DNA of 64,000 bases, taken from the NCBI GenBank assembly GCA_040219735.1, contig JAVJRX010000184.1; one strand, 5' to 3'. Below are positions 1 through 8,285 of this stretch, piece by piece. Made by a program: the position numbers and the translations under genes. This stretch comes from Coleofasciculus sp040219735 (GTDB taxonomy: Bacteria; Cyanobacteriota; Cyanobacteriia; Cyanobacteriales; Coleofasciculaceae). The notes beneath the pieces are model-generated. The model made no database searches, was not told the DNA's origin, and worked only from the letters and a program-made list of their open reading frames with translations. Position 1 is the first letter of the stretch; each line of letters begins with the position of its first letter.

Positions 1-102
1 ATTGATAATTGACAATTGATTAATTGGGTCTAAGACCTCTTCGTTTACGAAGAAATTAAAAAAGATTTTCCTTAATTTCAATCCTCTTCTTTTAAGGAGA
101 GG

Positions 103-130
103 TCATTATCCATTGTTCATTATCCATTGT
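103..130. repeat. Tandem 14-bp duplication
   Basis: Two exact head-to-tail copies of TCATTATCCATTGT sit in the AT-rich gap downstream of the SGNH hydrolase gene. The rest of 1-184 holds no gene that I can see, only further AT-rich imperfect repeats around ATTGACAATT. Confidence 0.7.
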
Positions 131-184
131 CAATTTGTGAATCATTTAGAAGTGTCTCTGTGATCAGTTCCTCTGTTCAGGTAC

Positions 185-946
185 TTATTCGTTGACGTAA
201 GGATTAACAATTTTAGCCCAGTTGAGGTATCCTTTGCCGTTTAAATGCACGCCGTCAACGGTGTATAGGGGGTCTAATTGTTTCTGGTTGTTGGTAAAAT
301 GTTGATGTAAATCAATGTAGGTATAGGAAAATTCGCTGGCTAGGTTTTGCAGGTGGCGATTGACGGCGATAATATCTGAGTTGTTAACTTTGATGGGATA
401 TTGGATAGTGTTCATGGGTAAGAGGCTTTGAATAAAGACTTGAGTTTCTGGGGTTTGCTGTTGAATTTTCTCTAGGATAAGTCGATAGGTTTGGGCGATT
501 TCGGTGGCGGATTTTTGTTCATTCCATAAGTCATTGGCACCAATCATCAGAAAGAGTTTTTGGGGTTGGGATGCGGTGATTTCATCGAGGCGATTGAGTA
601 CGCCGTCGGTGGTGTCTCCAGATATGCCGCGATTGCGGATATTGGTGTTTCCCAGGAGTTCTGCCCATTCGCCTTGATCGGTGAGACTATCGCCGATGAA
701 GATAATTTCTGTTTCGGAGTTGGGGAGTTGTTCAAACATCTGTTTCCGGATATGGTGATAGGTTGATTGATAGGTGTTGCGACGACGGGGGATTTTTACG
801 GTTTGTTCGATTTGTTGATGAAAGGGGAGTTTACTGACTAGATAGGGAATGCCGCCTCTGCGAATGATTAAGACACTGAAGACAGTAATAAATAGGAGGT
901 TGAGGCTGAGGGAAACTCCCAGCAGGAGAGGGCTTTTCAATACCAT
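185..946 (-). CDS. Membrane-anchored SGNH/GDSL-type hydrolase
   Basis: A 253-residue protein of the SGNH hydrolase family, which are serine esterases or lipases that often deacylate lipids or polysaccharides. Seen: an N-terminal hydrophobic segment (residues about 7-27) with no obvious cleavage site, suggesting a membrane anchor with the enzyme outside the cytoplasm; block I GDS at 85-87; a GxND-type block (GAND, 136-139); and a C-terminal DxxH (D231, H234). The Ser-Asp-His set is therefore complete. It is divergent from the amidohydrolase gene and stands alone. The natural substrate cannot be read from the sequence. Confidence 0.85.
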   Translation of the reverse strand: MVLKSPLLLGVSLSLNLLFITVFSVLIIRRGGIPYLVSKLPFHQQIEQTVKIPRRRNTYQSTYHHIRKQMFEQLPNSETEIIFIGDSLTDQGEWAELLGNTNIRNRGISGDTTDGVLNRLDEITASQPQKLFLMIGANDLWNEQKSATEIAQTYRLILEKIQQQTPETQVFIQSLLPMNTIQYPIKVNNSDIIAVNRHLQNLASEFSYTYIDLHQHFTNNQKQLDPLYTVDGVHLNGKGYLNWAKIVNPYVNE

Positions 947-1031
947 GGTGAATATCTTAGAGGTGGCTGAGTAAGTGGTGGTTATCGGGACTAGATTCGG
1001 CTTGTAGTAAGGGATGGGAGCCCTATATTTT

Positions 1032-1059
1032 GTTGGGTTTCACTTCGTTCAACCCAACC
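1032..1059. repeat. Short palindrome in divergent gap
   Basis: GTTGGGTT and AACCCAAC arms enclose a short loop between the SGNH hydrolase and amidohydrolase genes. It is of the dispersed GTTGGGTT type common in cyanobacterial intergenic DNA. It lies upstream of both divergent genes but I have no evidence that it is regulatory. Confidence 0.5.
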
Positions 1060-1123
1060 TACAACTTAAATGACGAATCAGATATTATAAGATTAATTAT
1101 TGGATCAGATGTGAGGGATAAAA

Positions 1124-2440
1124 TTGGCGACTGTGATTCCATCAGAAACGTGCTATTGGCTGAAAAATGCTCGTGTGCCAATCTCAATGTTACAGGTTGA
1201 GGATGCGTCGATTCTGGAGAGTCGAACGCCTGATGGGTTGTGTTTGGTGGATATTCAGGTGGCTGAGGGGAAGGTGGCGCAAATTGTGCGGGCGAATTCT
1301 GTGTGGGTGGGAGATGGGGCGGTGGTGGATGTGCAGGGGGGACAGGTTTGGGCGGGGTTTGTGGATTTGCATACTCATCTGGATAAGGGGCATATTTGGC
1401 AACGCACGCCGAATCCAGATGGAACGTTTGATAGTGCGTTGGATAGGGCGAAGCAGGATAGTTTGCGGTATTGGCAAGCTGAGGATGTTTATCGCCGGAT
1501 GGAGTTTGGGTTGAGGTGTAGTTACGCCCATGGTACTCAGGCGATTCGGACTCATATTGATGCGTTTGGGGAACAGGCGGGGATTAGTTTTGGGGTGTTT
1601 AAGCAGTTGCAGCAGGAGTGGGCGAATCGATTGGTTTTGCAGGCGGTGGCGTTGGTGTCGCTGGATTATTATTTGACGCCGGAAGGGGTAAGGTTGGCGG
1701 ATTTGGTGGCGGAAGTGGGGGGTGTTTTGGGTGGGGTGGCGTATATGAATCCTGATTTAGAGGCGCAGTTGAATCGGGTGTTTCGGCTGGCGCAGGAACG
1801 GGATTTGGCGCTGGATTTTCATACGGATGAGACGGATGATCCGGAGTCGATTTGTTTGAGGAAGGTGGCGGAGGCGGCGCTGCGGTGTCAGTTTGGGCGA
1901 CAGGTGGTTTGTGGACATTGTTGTAGTTTGGCGGTACAGTCGCCGGAGGTGGTGGCGGAGACGTTGGCGCTGGTGAAGGAGGCGGGGATTGGGGTGGTGA
2001 GTTTACCGTTGTCGAATCTGTATTTACAGGATCGGAAGTTGGGGAGAACTCCTCGTTGGCGGGGGGTGACGGTGATTCAGGAGTTACAGGAGTTTGGGAT
2101 TGGGGTGACGTTGGCAAGTGATAATTGCCGTGATCCGTTTTTTGGGTTTGGGGATCATGATCTGTTGGAGGTGTTTAATCAAGGGGTGAGGATTGCCCAT
2201 TTGGATGGGTTGTATGGGGAGTCTCCGGCGATGGTGACGAAAACGGCGGCGGATTTGATGGGGTTGGGGAATGTGGGGCGGATTGGTGTGGGTTTGGCGG
2301 CGAATTTGGTTTGGTTTAAGGGGCGCAGTTATAGTGAATTGTTATCACGTCCTCAGTGCGATCGCGTGGTGATTCGCGATGGGATGGCGATTGATACGAC
2401 GTTACCGGATTATCGGGAATTAGATTTGTTGGGTTCGTAG
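1124..2440 (+). CDS. Cytosine deaminase-like amidohydrolase
   Basis: A 438-residue metal-dependent amidohydrolase of the CodA type. Such enzymes deaminate cytosine or related ring amines in pyrimidine salvage. Seen: metal ligands H83 and H85 in HTHLDKGH, H233 and E236 in FHTDE, H265 in VCGHCC, and the late aspartate D333 in ASDNCRDP; a beta-sandwich flank encloses the TIM-barrel core, and the length is normal. The start is a TTG at 1124. An upstream ATG in frame is not evident, so the exact N-terminus is uncertain. The gene is followed by two hairpins and then the distal end of CRISPR array 1, transcribed toward it. Substrate specificity within the CodA-like group is not certain. Confidence 0.8.
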   Translation: MATVIPSETCYWLKNARVPISMLQVEDASILESRTPDGLCLVDIQVAEGKVAQIVRANSVWVGDGAVVDVQGGQVWAGFVDLHTHLDKGHIWQRTPNPDGTFDSALDRAKQDSLRYWQAEDVYRRMEFGLRCSYAHGTQAIRTHIDAFGEQAGISFGVFKQLQQEWANRLVLQAVALVSLDYYLTPEGVRLADLVAEVGGVLGGVAYMNPDLEAQLNRVFRLAQERDLALDFHTDETDDPESICLRKVAEAALRCQFGRQVVCGHCCSLAVQSPEVVAETLALVKEAGIGVVSLPLSNLYLQDRKLGRTPRWRGVTVIQELQEFGIGVTLASDNCRDPFFGFGDHDLLEVFNQGVRIAHLDGLYGESPAMVTKTAADLMGLGNVGRIGVGLAANLVWFKGRSYSELLSRPQCDRVVIRDGMAIDTTLPDYRELDLLGS

Positions 2441-2447
2441 TTAGCCC

Positions 2448-2510
2448 GCCAGGGATTCAAATCCCTGGCTCAAAGCTTAAGTCGTCTAAAGACGACTGTG
2501 TGGGTTTTTC
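2448..2510 (+). terminator. Two hairpins after the amidohydrolase gene
   Basis: Hairpin 1 has arms GCCAGGGAT and ATCCCTGGC (2448-2469, 4-nt loop). Hairpin 2 has arms AGTCGTC and GACGACT (2480-2497), followed within 12 nt by a T run on the plus strand. This fits termination of the amidohydrolase transcript. It may also limit pre-crRNA coming from array 1 in the opposite direction. Confidence 0.5.
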
Positions 2511-2518
2511 CTTGTTTC

Positions 2519-3704
2519 GTTTCAATCCCTGATAGGGATTATAGAGGATTTCGACCGGTCAGCGTGCAGGGGTTGGTGATCCTAATCGATAGTTTCAATC
2601 CCTGATAGGGATTATAGAGGATTTCGACTCCTAAAAGAGTTACTGGTGTATTGAATGAATTTGTTTCAATCCCTGATAGGGATTATAGAGGATTTCGACT
2701 TACTGTAATTTTGTTCTTTGTTGAGCGGAAACTAGTTTCAATCCCTGATAGGGATTATAGAGGATTTCGACGTTAGCCCAATACTATGTACTTGATAATT
2801 AAGTAATGTTTCAATCCCTGATAGGGATTATAGAGGATTTCGACCCTCCTTCCCTTGTCAAAATCGGATCTGCCGAAAGTTGTCTCGTTTCAATCCCTGA
2901 TAGGGATTATAGAGGATTTCGACGAGGATCGTTGAAAAAGCTATAGGTAGATTATTAGTTTCAATCCCTGATAGGGATTATAGAGGATTTCGACAAAAGT
3001 GAATTGATACTTTTATGGGCGATTCGTGTTTCAATCCCTGATAGGGATTATAGAGGATTTCGACGTAGGTCGTAGTAAGCCCGGATACTCAAACGATTGT
3101 TTCAATCCCTGATAGGGATTATAGAGGATTTCGACGCAGATTAGCAGCACCCCCAGAGGGTGAACCTTGTTTCAATCCCTGATAGGGATTATAGAGGATT
3201 TCGACTCAGCTCAGATAGGGTGTACTCTTCTATGGTAAGTTTCAATCCCTGATAGGGATTATAGAGGATTTCGACGAGCTGGTGGCAGGATTTTGTTGAT
3301 GTCTGCGGTGTTTCAATCCCTGATAGGGATTATAGAGGATTTTGACCTTTATGTCGTGGCAGGGCGATCGGGGATGGGGAAGTTTCAATCCCTGATAGGG
3401 ATTATAGAGGATTTTGACAGCGTATATGCTGGCTTCAGCGTCAGCATATAAAGTTTCAATCCCTGATAGGGATTATAGAGGATTTTGACCACATCCGCAG
3501 GTACAGACGGCGATTCTGGCACGGTTTCAATCCCTGATAGGGATTATAGAGGATTTTGACAGAATGCAGCCACGCGATCGCACTTGTACGATCAGTTTCA
3601 ATCCCTGATAGGGATTATAGAGGATTTTGACGAGATCAAAGATCAGAGAGAAGAGAATATCTTCTAGGTTTCAATCCCTGATAGGGATTATAGAGGATTT
3701 TGAC
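2519..3704 (-). CRISPR. CRISPR array 1, 17 repeats, type I-D
   Basis: Seventeen 37-nt repeats beginning GTTTCAATCC and ending GGATTTCGAC (plus strand), with 16 spacers of 33-42 nt, mostly 33-36. Repeats start at 2519, 2592, 2663, 2735, 2808, 2887, 2958, 3028, 3099, 3169, 3239, 3310, 3382, 3453, 3524, 3595 and 3668. Read on the minus strand each repeat ends in ATTGAAAC, the usual 8-nt 5' crRNA handle for Cas6-processed type I arrays, so transcription is right to left from the leader beside cas2. The six repeats from 3310 on end in TTTTGAC instead of TTTCGAC. They are the leader-proximal ones, hence the newest. Confidence 0.97.
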
Positions 3705-3872
3705 TGCCGACCTCTGAAACGCTTACTGTATTTGATTTTCAAGGTTCGATTGCGACAACCTCCTCTAACTATAGCATTTCAGCCCTCACTTTTGACAACC
3801 CCCGCGAACAAAAAAGTCTCAAACCCTTTCTGAATCAGCGTTTCAGCTTTTGCGACAACCTCCTCATTCGCG
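3705..3872 (-). promoter_or_regulatory. Leader of CRISPR array 1
   Basis: The AT-rich region next to the newest repeat begins TGCCGACCTCTGAAACGCTT, the same 20 bases that follow array 2 (there at 18997). It holds two identical copies of TTGCGACAACCTCCTC at 3750 and 3850, a shorter GACAACC copy at 3794-3800, and an inverted GGTTGTCGCA at 3944-3953 touching the cas2 stop. The pair starts 46 and 146 bp from the array end, as in leader 2. Leaders carry the pre-crRNA promoter and signals for new spacer insertion; which role these motifs play is inference. Confidence 0.85.
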
Positions 3873-3911
3873 AAAAAGGCTGTATCCCTGACTCAATAAG
3901 GAATACAGCCT
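3873..3911 (-). terminator. Terminator of the cas operon
   Basis: On the minus strand a 9-bp perfect stem (AGGCTGTAT pairing with ATACAGCCT, plus-strand arms 3877-3885 and 3903-3911) is followed by five T residues. It lies about 40 bp after the cas2 stop and before the leader motifs. It should separate cas mRNA from array 1 transcription. Confidence 0.8.
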
Positions 3912-3953
3912 CAAATTTTGACTCCTCGAAAAAAACACCTACTGGTTGTCGCA

Positions 3954-4232
3954 TCAGACAAAGAAAATCGAACTATCCCGAAGTGCTTCACCGCCGATGC
4001 GCTCAACCTTGCCTTGACAGCAGCCACAGAGGAAATAGAAGCGAATGCTATCCTGATCCGGCTTAATCACCTTATTCAGACGCGATCGCAACTTGGCATA
4101 CTGGGTATCACTCAAACTGCACTCAAACACACTATACTGCATCCACTGCCCATAGGACTTAAGAATACTGTGTATTTTCGTCCGGCGCTTATCTTCGGAG
4201 ATATCGTAAGTCACAACAACATACATCATCAA
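3954..4232 (-). CDS. cas2: CRISPR adaptation protein Cas2
   Basis: A 92-residue Cas2, normal length. Cas2 dimerises and bridges two Cas1 dimers in the spacer-integration complex. Seen: the ferredoxin-like N-terminal strand ending in VTYDIS with the conserved aspartate, then RRTKIHSILKSYGQWMQYSVFEC, which matches the family core. Its start overlaps the cas1 stop by 4 nt, which suggests translational coupling. It is the last gene of the operon, followed by a terminator hairpin and the array 1 leader. Confidence 0.95.
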   Translation of the reverse strand: MMMYVVVTYDISEDKRRTKIHSILKSYGQWMQYSVFECSLSDTQYAKLRSRLNKVIKPDQDSIRFYFLCGCCQGKVERIGGEALRDSSIFFV

Positions 4233-5230
4233 TACAGGACTAACGGTGGATACTTGTCAATTTCTCCCATTAAATACTTCGCCAACAGTCGCGCCTGGAT
4301 TTCAAACGCCTCCTGATAGGTACATTTGCGCCCTAACACCGGATGCTTAAACTTAGATTGTTTCTTTTGTTCGTATAACTTCAGAAACTCCCGCCGCCCT
4401 TCTGGAGATAAGTAAACCACATCACTCAGGGGTTCGCTGACAAAATCATCCGGCTTGAGTATCCGCGAATTAATCGCTTTGAGAATACTCCCATCCACGA
4501 TTAAGGGGCGAAACTCTTCCATCACATCCAATGCTAAACTGGGACGACCATAATGTTGGCAATGAAGATAGCCCAAATAGGGGTCAAATCCGACAATATT
4601 CACCGCACTTTGTATATCATGGCGCAGCAGGGTATAGCCAAAATTTAATAACGAGTTTACCGGATCAGTAGCGGGGCGATGTCTGACTCGAAACTTAAAC
4701 CCTTCAGCGCGAATTAGCTGATTAAACACCTTAAAATATGCTGCACTTCCCGCCCCTTCTAATCCGCGCAAGGAATTAATTGTCTTGGTTTTGTCTAAGG
4801 AGGTAATCGCCTTACTAATTTGAGTGATGGCTGATTTTAATGTCAGTTCTGGATATTCGCGCTGATTGCGACTGAGTAGGGTGCGATAATTTTTCAGTTT
4901 TCCCCGAATAAATCCCCGGACAATATGCAGCGCTGATTCCGATTCCCCAGCGGCTTGCCATTGGGCTTTCCGCACAAAGATATTTTTGGTCATTTCCGGT
5001 TCCAATCGTCCCAGATATTTCCCGGTTCCGGTGATAAAAGTTAAGGGGATTTTGCGGTCTAATAGTTCTGTAACAACGGCGGGAGATACGGTTGCCCGTC
5101 CGCAAATAACTATCCCATCCACTTTAATTAGGGGGACATCCAAGAGTTTCTGTTTGTTGGCTTTGACGCTAAGACGTTCATCGGTTTTGCCGATAAATGA
5201 ATCATCTTGGGTAATGTAAACGGTTCCCAT
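4229..5230 (-). CDS. cas1: CRISPR integrase Cas1, type I-D
   Basis: A 333-residue Cas1, the endonuclease/integrase that inserts prespacers at the leader end of the array. Seen: an N-terminal beta-rich domain, then the helical catalytic domain with the likely metal ligands E158 (GLEGAGSAAYF), H223 (YLHCQHYGRPS) and E238 (DVMEEFRPL). All are present, so it should be active. Between cas1 and cas4 lies 248 bp filled with dispersed palindromes, but gene order cas4-cas1-cas2 is the standard type I-D adaptation module. Confidence 0.95.
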   Translation of the reverse strand: MGTVYITQDDSFIGKTDERLSVKANKQKLLDVPLIKVDGIVICGRATVSPAVVTELLDRKIPLTFITGTGKYLGRLEPEMTKNIFVRKAQWQAAGESESALHIVRGFIRGKLKNYRTLLSRNQREYPELTLKSAITQISKAITSLDKTKTINSLRGLEGAGSAAYFKVFNQLIRAEGFKFRVRHRPATDPVNSLLNFGYTLLRHDIQSAVNIVGFDPYLGYLHCQHYGRPSLALDVMEEFRPLIVDGSILKAINSRILKPDDFVSEPLSDVVYLSPEGRREFLKLYEQKKQSKFKHPVLGRKCTYQEAFEIQARLLAKYLMGEIDKYPPLVLY

Positions 5231-5399
5231 AATTTTTGTCCTTGTTTTGAATCGTGATGATGGTGGTAAATCAATTGAGTTTTGACCTCTCCCCCAGCCC
5301 CTCTCTATCCCCCCTTGCCCCCCTTTGAAAGAGGGGTGGTAGAGGGGTGGGAATGGGGCTAGGGAGTTAGGTTTTTAATTGCCTATTTCCCTGGGGATT

Positions 5400-5460
5400 G
5401 GGGCGGGTTTTATTTTATCTCGGTTGTGTCAAAAAGGATGGTTGTAAAACCCGCCCATAC
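5400..5460. repeat. Dispersed GGGGCGGGTTT palindrome, copy 1
   Basis: A roughly 61-bp inverted element with arms GGGGCGGGTTTT and AAAACCCGCCC around a variable centre, in the cas1-cas4 gap. It is preceded at 5285-5345 by a C-rich/G-rich palindrome (CCCCCTTGCCCCCC and its partner). It is one of eight similar elements in the window. Confidence 0.75.
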
Positions 5461-5478
5461 AGGAAAATTCAAACTTTT

Positions 5479-6072
5479 TTATTCCTCCTCCCGATACCGC
5501 CCCACCTTATCGGCGGCTTGGGGTAAACATTGAGGATAAAAACTGCATCCTTTACAGCGTTTACTGTAAATGGGTTTTGGCATTTTCCCAGTTTCTAGTA
5601 ACTCAGTAACTGATTCAATCGTGTCCAGGGTTTCCTGTCGCAATGCGTCGGAAATCTCTACGAATTGCCGTTGATGGGAATGGGCATAATAAACATAGCC
5701 CCGACTTATAGATTGTCCCGTCATTTCTTCTAAACACAACGCCTGGGCGCACACCTGCAATTCATCGTTATCCCATTCCCCTTTCCGCCCCCGCTTATAT
5801 TCCACGGGATAGAGTTCACCAGATTCTGATTCAATTAAATCTGATTTACCTATCAGGTGATACTGTTGAGACTTCAGCCAAATTGCCCGAATTTGCCATA
5901 CTTCCTCCCGTTGCGCCTCGCCTAAAGTATGGACGCGATCGTGTAAACTGGTTCCTTCAATGGTATAGTGATTCTCAATAAATTCTCCCGCACAAAACAT
6001 CCGCCAGCAACGGTGGGGACAGTAGGTATATTGGTTGAGAGAGGCGATGGAAATGTAATCAGGATTATTCAT
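5479..6072 (-). CDS. cas4: CRISPR adaptation exonuclease Cas4
   Basis: A 197-residue Cas4 of the RecB-like PD-(D/E)XK nuclease family, which trims prespacers and checks the PAM before integration. Seen: cysteines for an iron-sulfur cluster, C18, C22 and C27 near the N-terminus and C173, C176 and C182 at the C-terminus; nuclease residues H44, D78 (GKSDLI) and E91-K93 (VEYKRG). All key residues are present. It is transcribed between cas6 and cas1; the flanking gaps of about 250-325 bp carry repeat elements. Confidence 0.95.
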   Translation of the reverse strand: MNNPDYISIASLNQYTYCPHRCWRMFCAGEFIENHYTIEGTSLHDRVHTLGEAQREEVWQIRAIWLKSQQYHLIGKSDLIESESGELYPVEYKRGRKGEWDNDELQVCAQALCLEEMTGQSISRGYVYYAHSHQRQFVEISDALRQETLDTIESVTELLETGKMPKPIYSKRCKGCSFYPQCLPQAADKVGRYREEE

Positions 6073-6396
6073 TATTTTTACCTATAAATGGTTGGTATTT
6101 TACGTTGAGATCCCCCTAAATCCCCCTTAAAAAGGGGGACTTTTTCGGGTAAGTTTTCCGGTTTCCCTCTTTCATTTTCCGGTTCCCCCCTTTCAAAGGG
6201 GGGCTAGGGGGGATAAATAAAATTAGGGTTGTAGGGGCGTAAGGCTTGCGCCCTTATTCAATTCGAGAGGGATAGTTTTACCGTCTTGTATTAATCGGGG
6301 CGGGTTTATTTACTTAAGGGAGTTGTAGCATAAGTTAACGGTAAAACCCGCCCCTACAAAAAAACCCTTTTATCCAAAAGTTTGAGCGAAATATTG
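6073..6396. repeat. Repeat-filled gap between cas6 and cas4
   Basis: No gene here. The gap holds palindromes of the CCCCCTTAAAAAGGGGG type (about 6105-6215) and a clear copy of the GGGGCGGGTTT/AAACCCGCCCC element at 6297-6357. These are non-coding dispersed repeats; cas genes on both sides point the same way. Confidence 0.8.
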
Positions 6397-7227
6397 CTAC
6401 GAATTTATTCGCCTCACCATCCCCATTCCCATCGTTGTTTTCCGCCCCACACCAGAATAGAGGGCAAAATCCGCTAAGGCATTAATCTGCTGAATTGTCT
6501 CCGAGTCAACTTCCCCCATAATCCGAAAATTCATGCCCCCAATACAGCCAATAAACTTACTGCGAGAATCGGCAACTAATTCTGTATGAATATCAAAGAA
6601 ACTGGGAAAAATATACTCAACCAATGTTTTGGGGAATTCTATGCCACTATATTGATTCCAGCGCTTAATCAAACTGTTACATACTAACTCCCTTGTGGGT
6701 AAGGCACAATCATATTTACTCTGACGAAATGCCGTGGGGGTAGAGAAGGCAAAATTCAGGGCGCGATCGCACGTTGACGCTTGGTCGTATAATTGCTTAT
6801 AACTGAGAGCATTTGCCCAACATCCAGGCATTCCTTTTTGTGGTGTTCCCAGGATACTGGTAATCTGCAAATCAGCAGGACCTAAATGCCAAGGTTGTTC
6901 GGGATTCAGGTTTAGCCACAAGTGAGTTAATTGGCTAAATAAGGCATCATCTAATAGAGAAATCCGCCACCAACAGGGAGTACCCTGGGGAATTGGTTTA
7001 TGGTGTTGCCATTGTAGACTAGCGGAAGCTGTATCACCCCGATGCTGAAGTTGTAGGGGACTCAAGGTAAAGGCTTTATCGGATTTGGCTTCATGGAGAT
7101 AATCGCCTAAGTTTCTATCGACAGAACTCACCAAATTAAGAAATAGGGCGTGTAAATGTCGTCCACTGAGAAACTGGGTGGGAATCGGGGATTGGGGAAG
7201 CAGGTTTAGAATTAAACTATGAGGCAT
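6397..7227 (-). CDS. cas6: crRNA-processing endoribonuclease Cas6
   Basis: A 276-residue Cas6 of the RAMP fold, which cuts pre-crRNA 8 nt upstream of each spacer in most type I systems. Seen: an N-terminal ferredoxin-like domain with candidate catalytic histidines H24 and H26 (SGRHLHALFLN), and a C-terminal glycine-rich loop GVGRKTTMGMGM, diagnostic of Cas6. The repeat palindrome CCCTGATAGGG would provide its RNA hairpin. It follows csc1 by 63 bp. Confidence 0.9.
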   Translation of the reverse strand: MPHSLILNLLPQSPIPTQFLSGRHLHALFLNLVSSVDRNLGDYLHEAKSDKAFTLSPLQLQHRGDTASASLQWQHHKPIPQGTPCWWRISLLDDALFSQLTHLWLNLNPEQPWHLGPADLQITSILGTPQKGMPGCWANALSYKQLYDQASTCDRALNFAFSTPTAFRQSKYDCALPTRELVCNSLIKRWNQYSGIEFPKTLVEYIFPSFFDIHTELVADSRSKFIGCIGGMNFRIMGEVDSETIQQINALADFALYSGVGRKTTMGMGMVRRINS

Positions 7228-7290
7228 GAAAATAACCTATTATCGGGGTATTTGTACGGGTACGGCAGTGCCGTTCCCCTACCTAAGGTA

Positions 7291-7992
7291 TCAACTAAAG
7301 CGATACTGCATCAGCCCAGGAATTTTGAGACGATTAAATCGGTAGTATTTTCCATGTAAACTTACCATTTTGATCAGACTTACAGGAGGCATATTAATCA
7401 CGTCATAACGGGTAACACGATGGGAAAACATCACATCTAACGGGTTGAGAGGATAGGGAAATATAAAATCTTCTTCCCCCCCAGATAGTTTACTCTCCTG
7501 GGTTTCTACAATCTCCACCCGCGCCTTACTTGCCCATTTCCCTAACCGAATCCAGGTGGGTAAGGTTAAAGGCTTCTGGCTAATCAAAAAGCCCTCAAAT
7601 CGACTTTCTGGGGCAATTTCTTTTGCCCTGCCAAAACTGGGAATATTTTTCTGGGTTTTCTTCATCTCAACATGATAGCGATTGTCGGCATATTTCCAGG
7701 TATTGAGAACCGACGCATGATAAATGCTGCGGGCGGGTGTGATATAAATCCCTTGCTGATTCAAGGGGGTTAATTGTGCCTGATACTGGGGAACTTGTTC
7801 GGCACAAAAATAGCGATAGGAATTCTCTGGGGGAACGGTTGTGGCATACTTTTCACTATCGACTAATCCTAAAGCATAGGAGAGGGCATAATTGTGTAGC
7901 ACAGGTTCTGTTTCATAGAGTCTGCCAATTTCACGAGTGGCGAAATAGAGACTATCGTGTAATTCTATTTGATAGCGGTAAATGATTGCCAT
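7291..7992 (-). CDS. csc1: Type I-D Cascade subunit Csc1 (Cas5d)
   Basis: A 233-residue Csc1, the Cas5-like subunit that caps the crRNA 5' handle in the type I-D effector complex. I start it at the ATG at 7992 (MAIIYRYQIELHDSLYF). The reading frame stays open 40 codons further upstream, but those residues are translation of C-rich intergenic repeats and do not resemble the family. Seen: the typical opening strand, YFATREIGRLYET, and the ISPARSIYHA-like middle. Its place between csc2 and cas6 is the standard I-D order. Confidence 0.9.
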   Translation of the reverse strand: MAIIYRYQIELHDSLYFATREIGRLYETEPVLHNYALSYALGLVDSEKYATTVPPENSYRYFCAEQVPQYQAQLTPLNQQGIYITPARSIYHASVLNTWKYADNRYHVEMKKTQKNIPSFGRAKEIAPESRFEGFLISQKPLTLPTWIRLGKWASKARVEIVETQESKLSGGEEDFIFPYPLNPLDVMFSHRVTRYDVINMPPVSLIKMVSLHGKYYRFNRLKIPGLMQYRFS

Positions 7993-8285
7993 AATGTTAA
8001 TGGAAATTGGGGATTGGGGATTAGGGAACGTTAAGAGATCCCCCCTAGCCCCCATCCCCCCTAGCCCCTGCTTTGAAAGGGGGGAAAAAGGGGGGGACAA
8101 GATATTCTTCAACGTTAACGTTTCCTCTAAAAAGGGGGGAACAAGATATTTATCAAAGATTACCCTAAAAATAGAGGAACAAAATATTTCTCAAAGTCCC
8201 CCTTTTTAAGGGGGATTTAGGGGGATCTAAACGGGGAACTAGGTTGAACTGACGTTGATGCCAATGCCAGCCTTGTGCCCCTACG
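7993..8285. repeat. G/C-rich palindromes between csc2 and csc1
   Basis: The gap holds several copies of C-tract/G-tract inverted repeats (CCCCCCTAGCCCC, GGGGGGAAAAAGGGG, and CCCCCTTTTTAAGGGGG near 8195-8225). No coding capacity. Such elements can form stable hairpins in the cas mRNA and may set the expression ratio of flanking subunits, which is only inference. Confidence 0.7.

Noticed and set aside
1599..2117. Long antisense frame rich in proline
   Set aside because: It mirrors the G-rich codons of the amidohydrolase gene; low-complexity shadow without a family match.
2448..2470. tRNA T-arm-like sequence GGGATTCAAATCCC
   Set aside because: It is a simple 9-bp palindrome; no anticodon arm, D-arm or acceptor stem around it.
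3627..3833. Open frame of 68 codons at the leader end of array 1
   Set aside because: It is translation of repeats and leader; the same applies to frames at 17670-19113 that read SIPDRDYRGFR or EILYNPYQGLK over and over.
7993..8112. N-terminal 40-residue extension of csc1
   Set aside because: Encoded by C-rich intergenic repeats and absent from the family pattern; the ATG at 7992 is the natural start.
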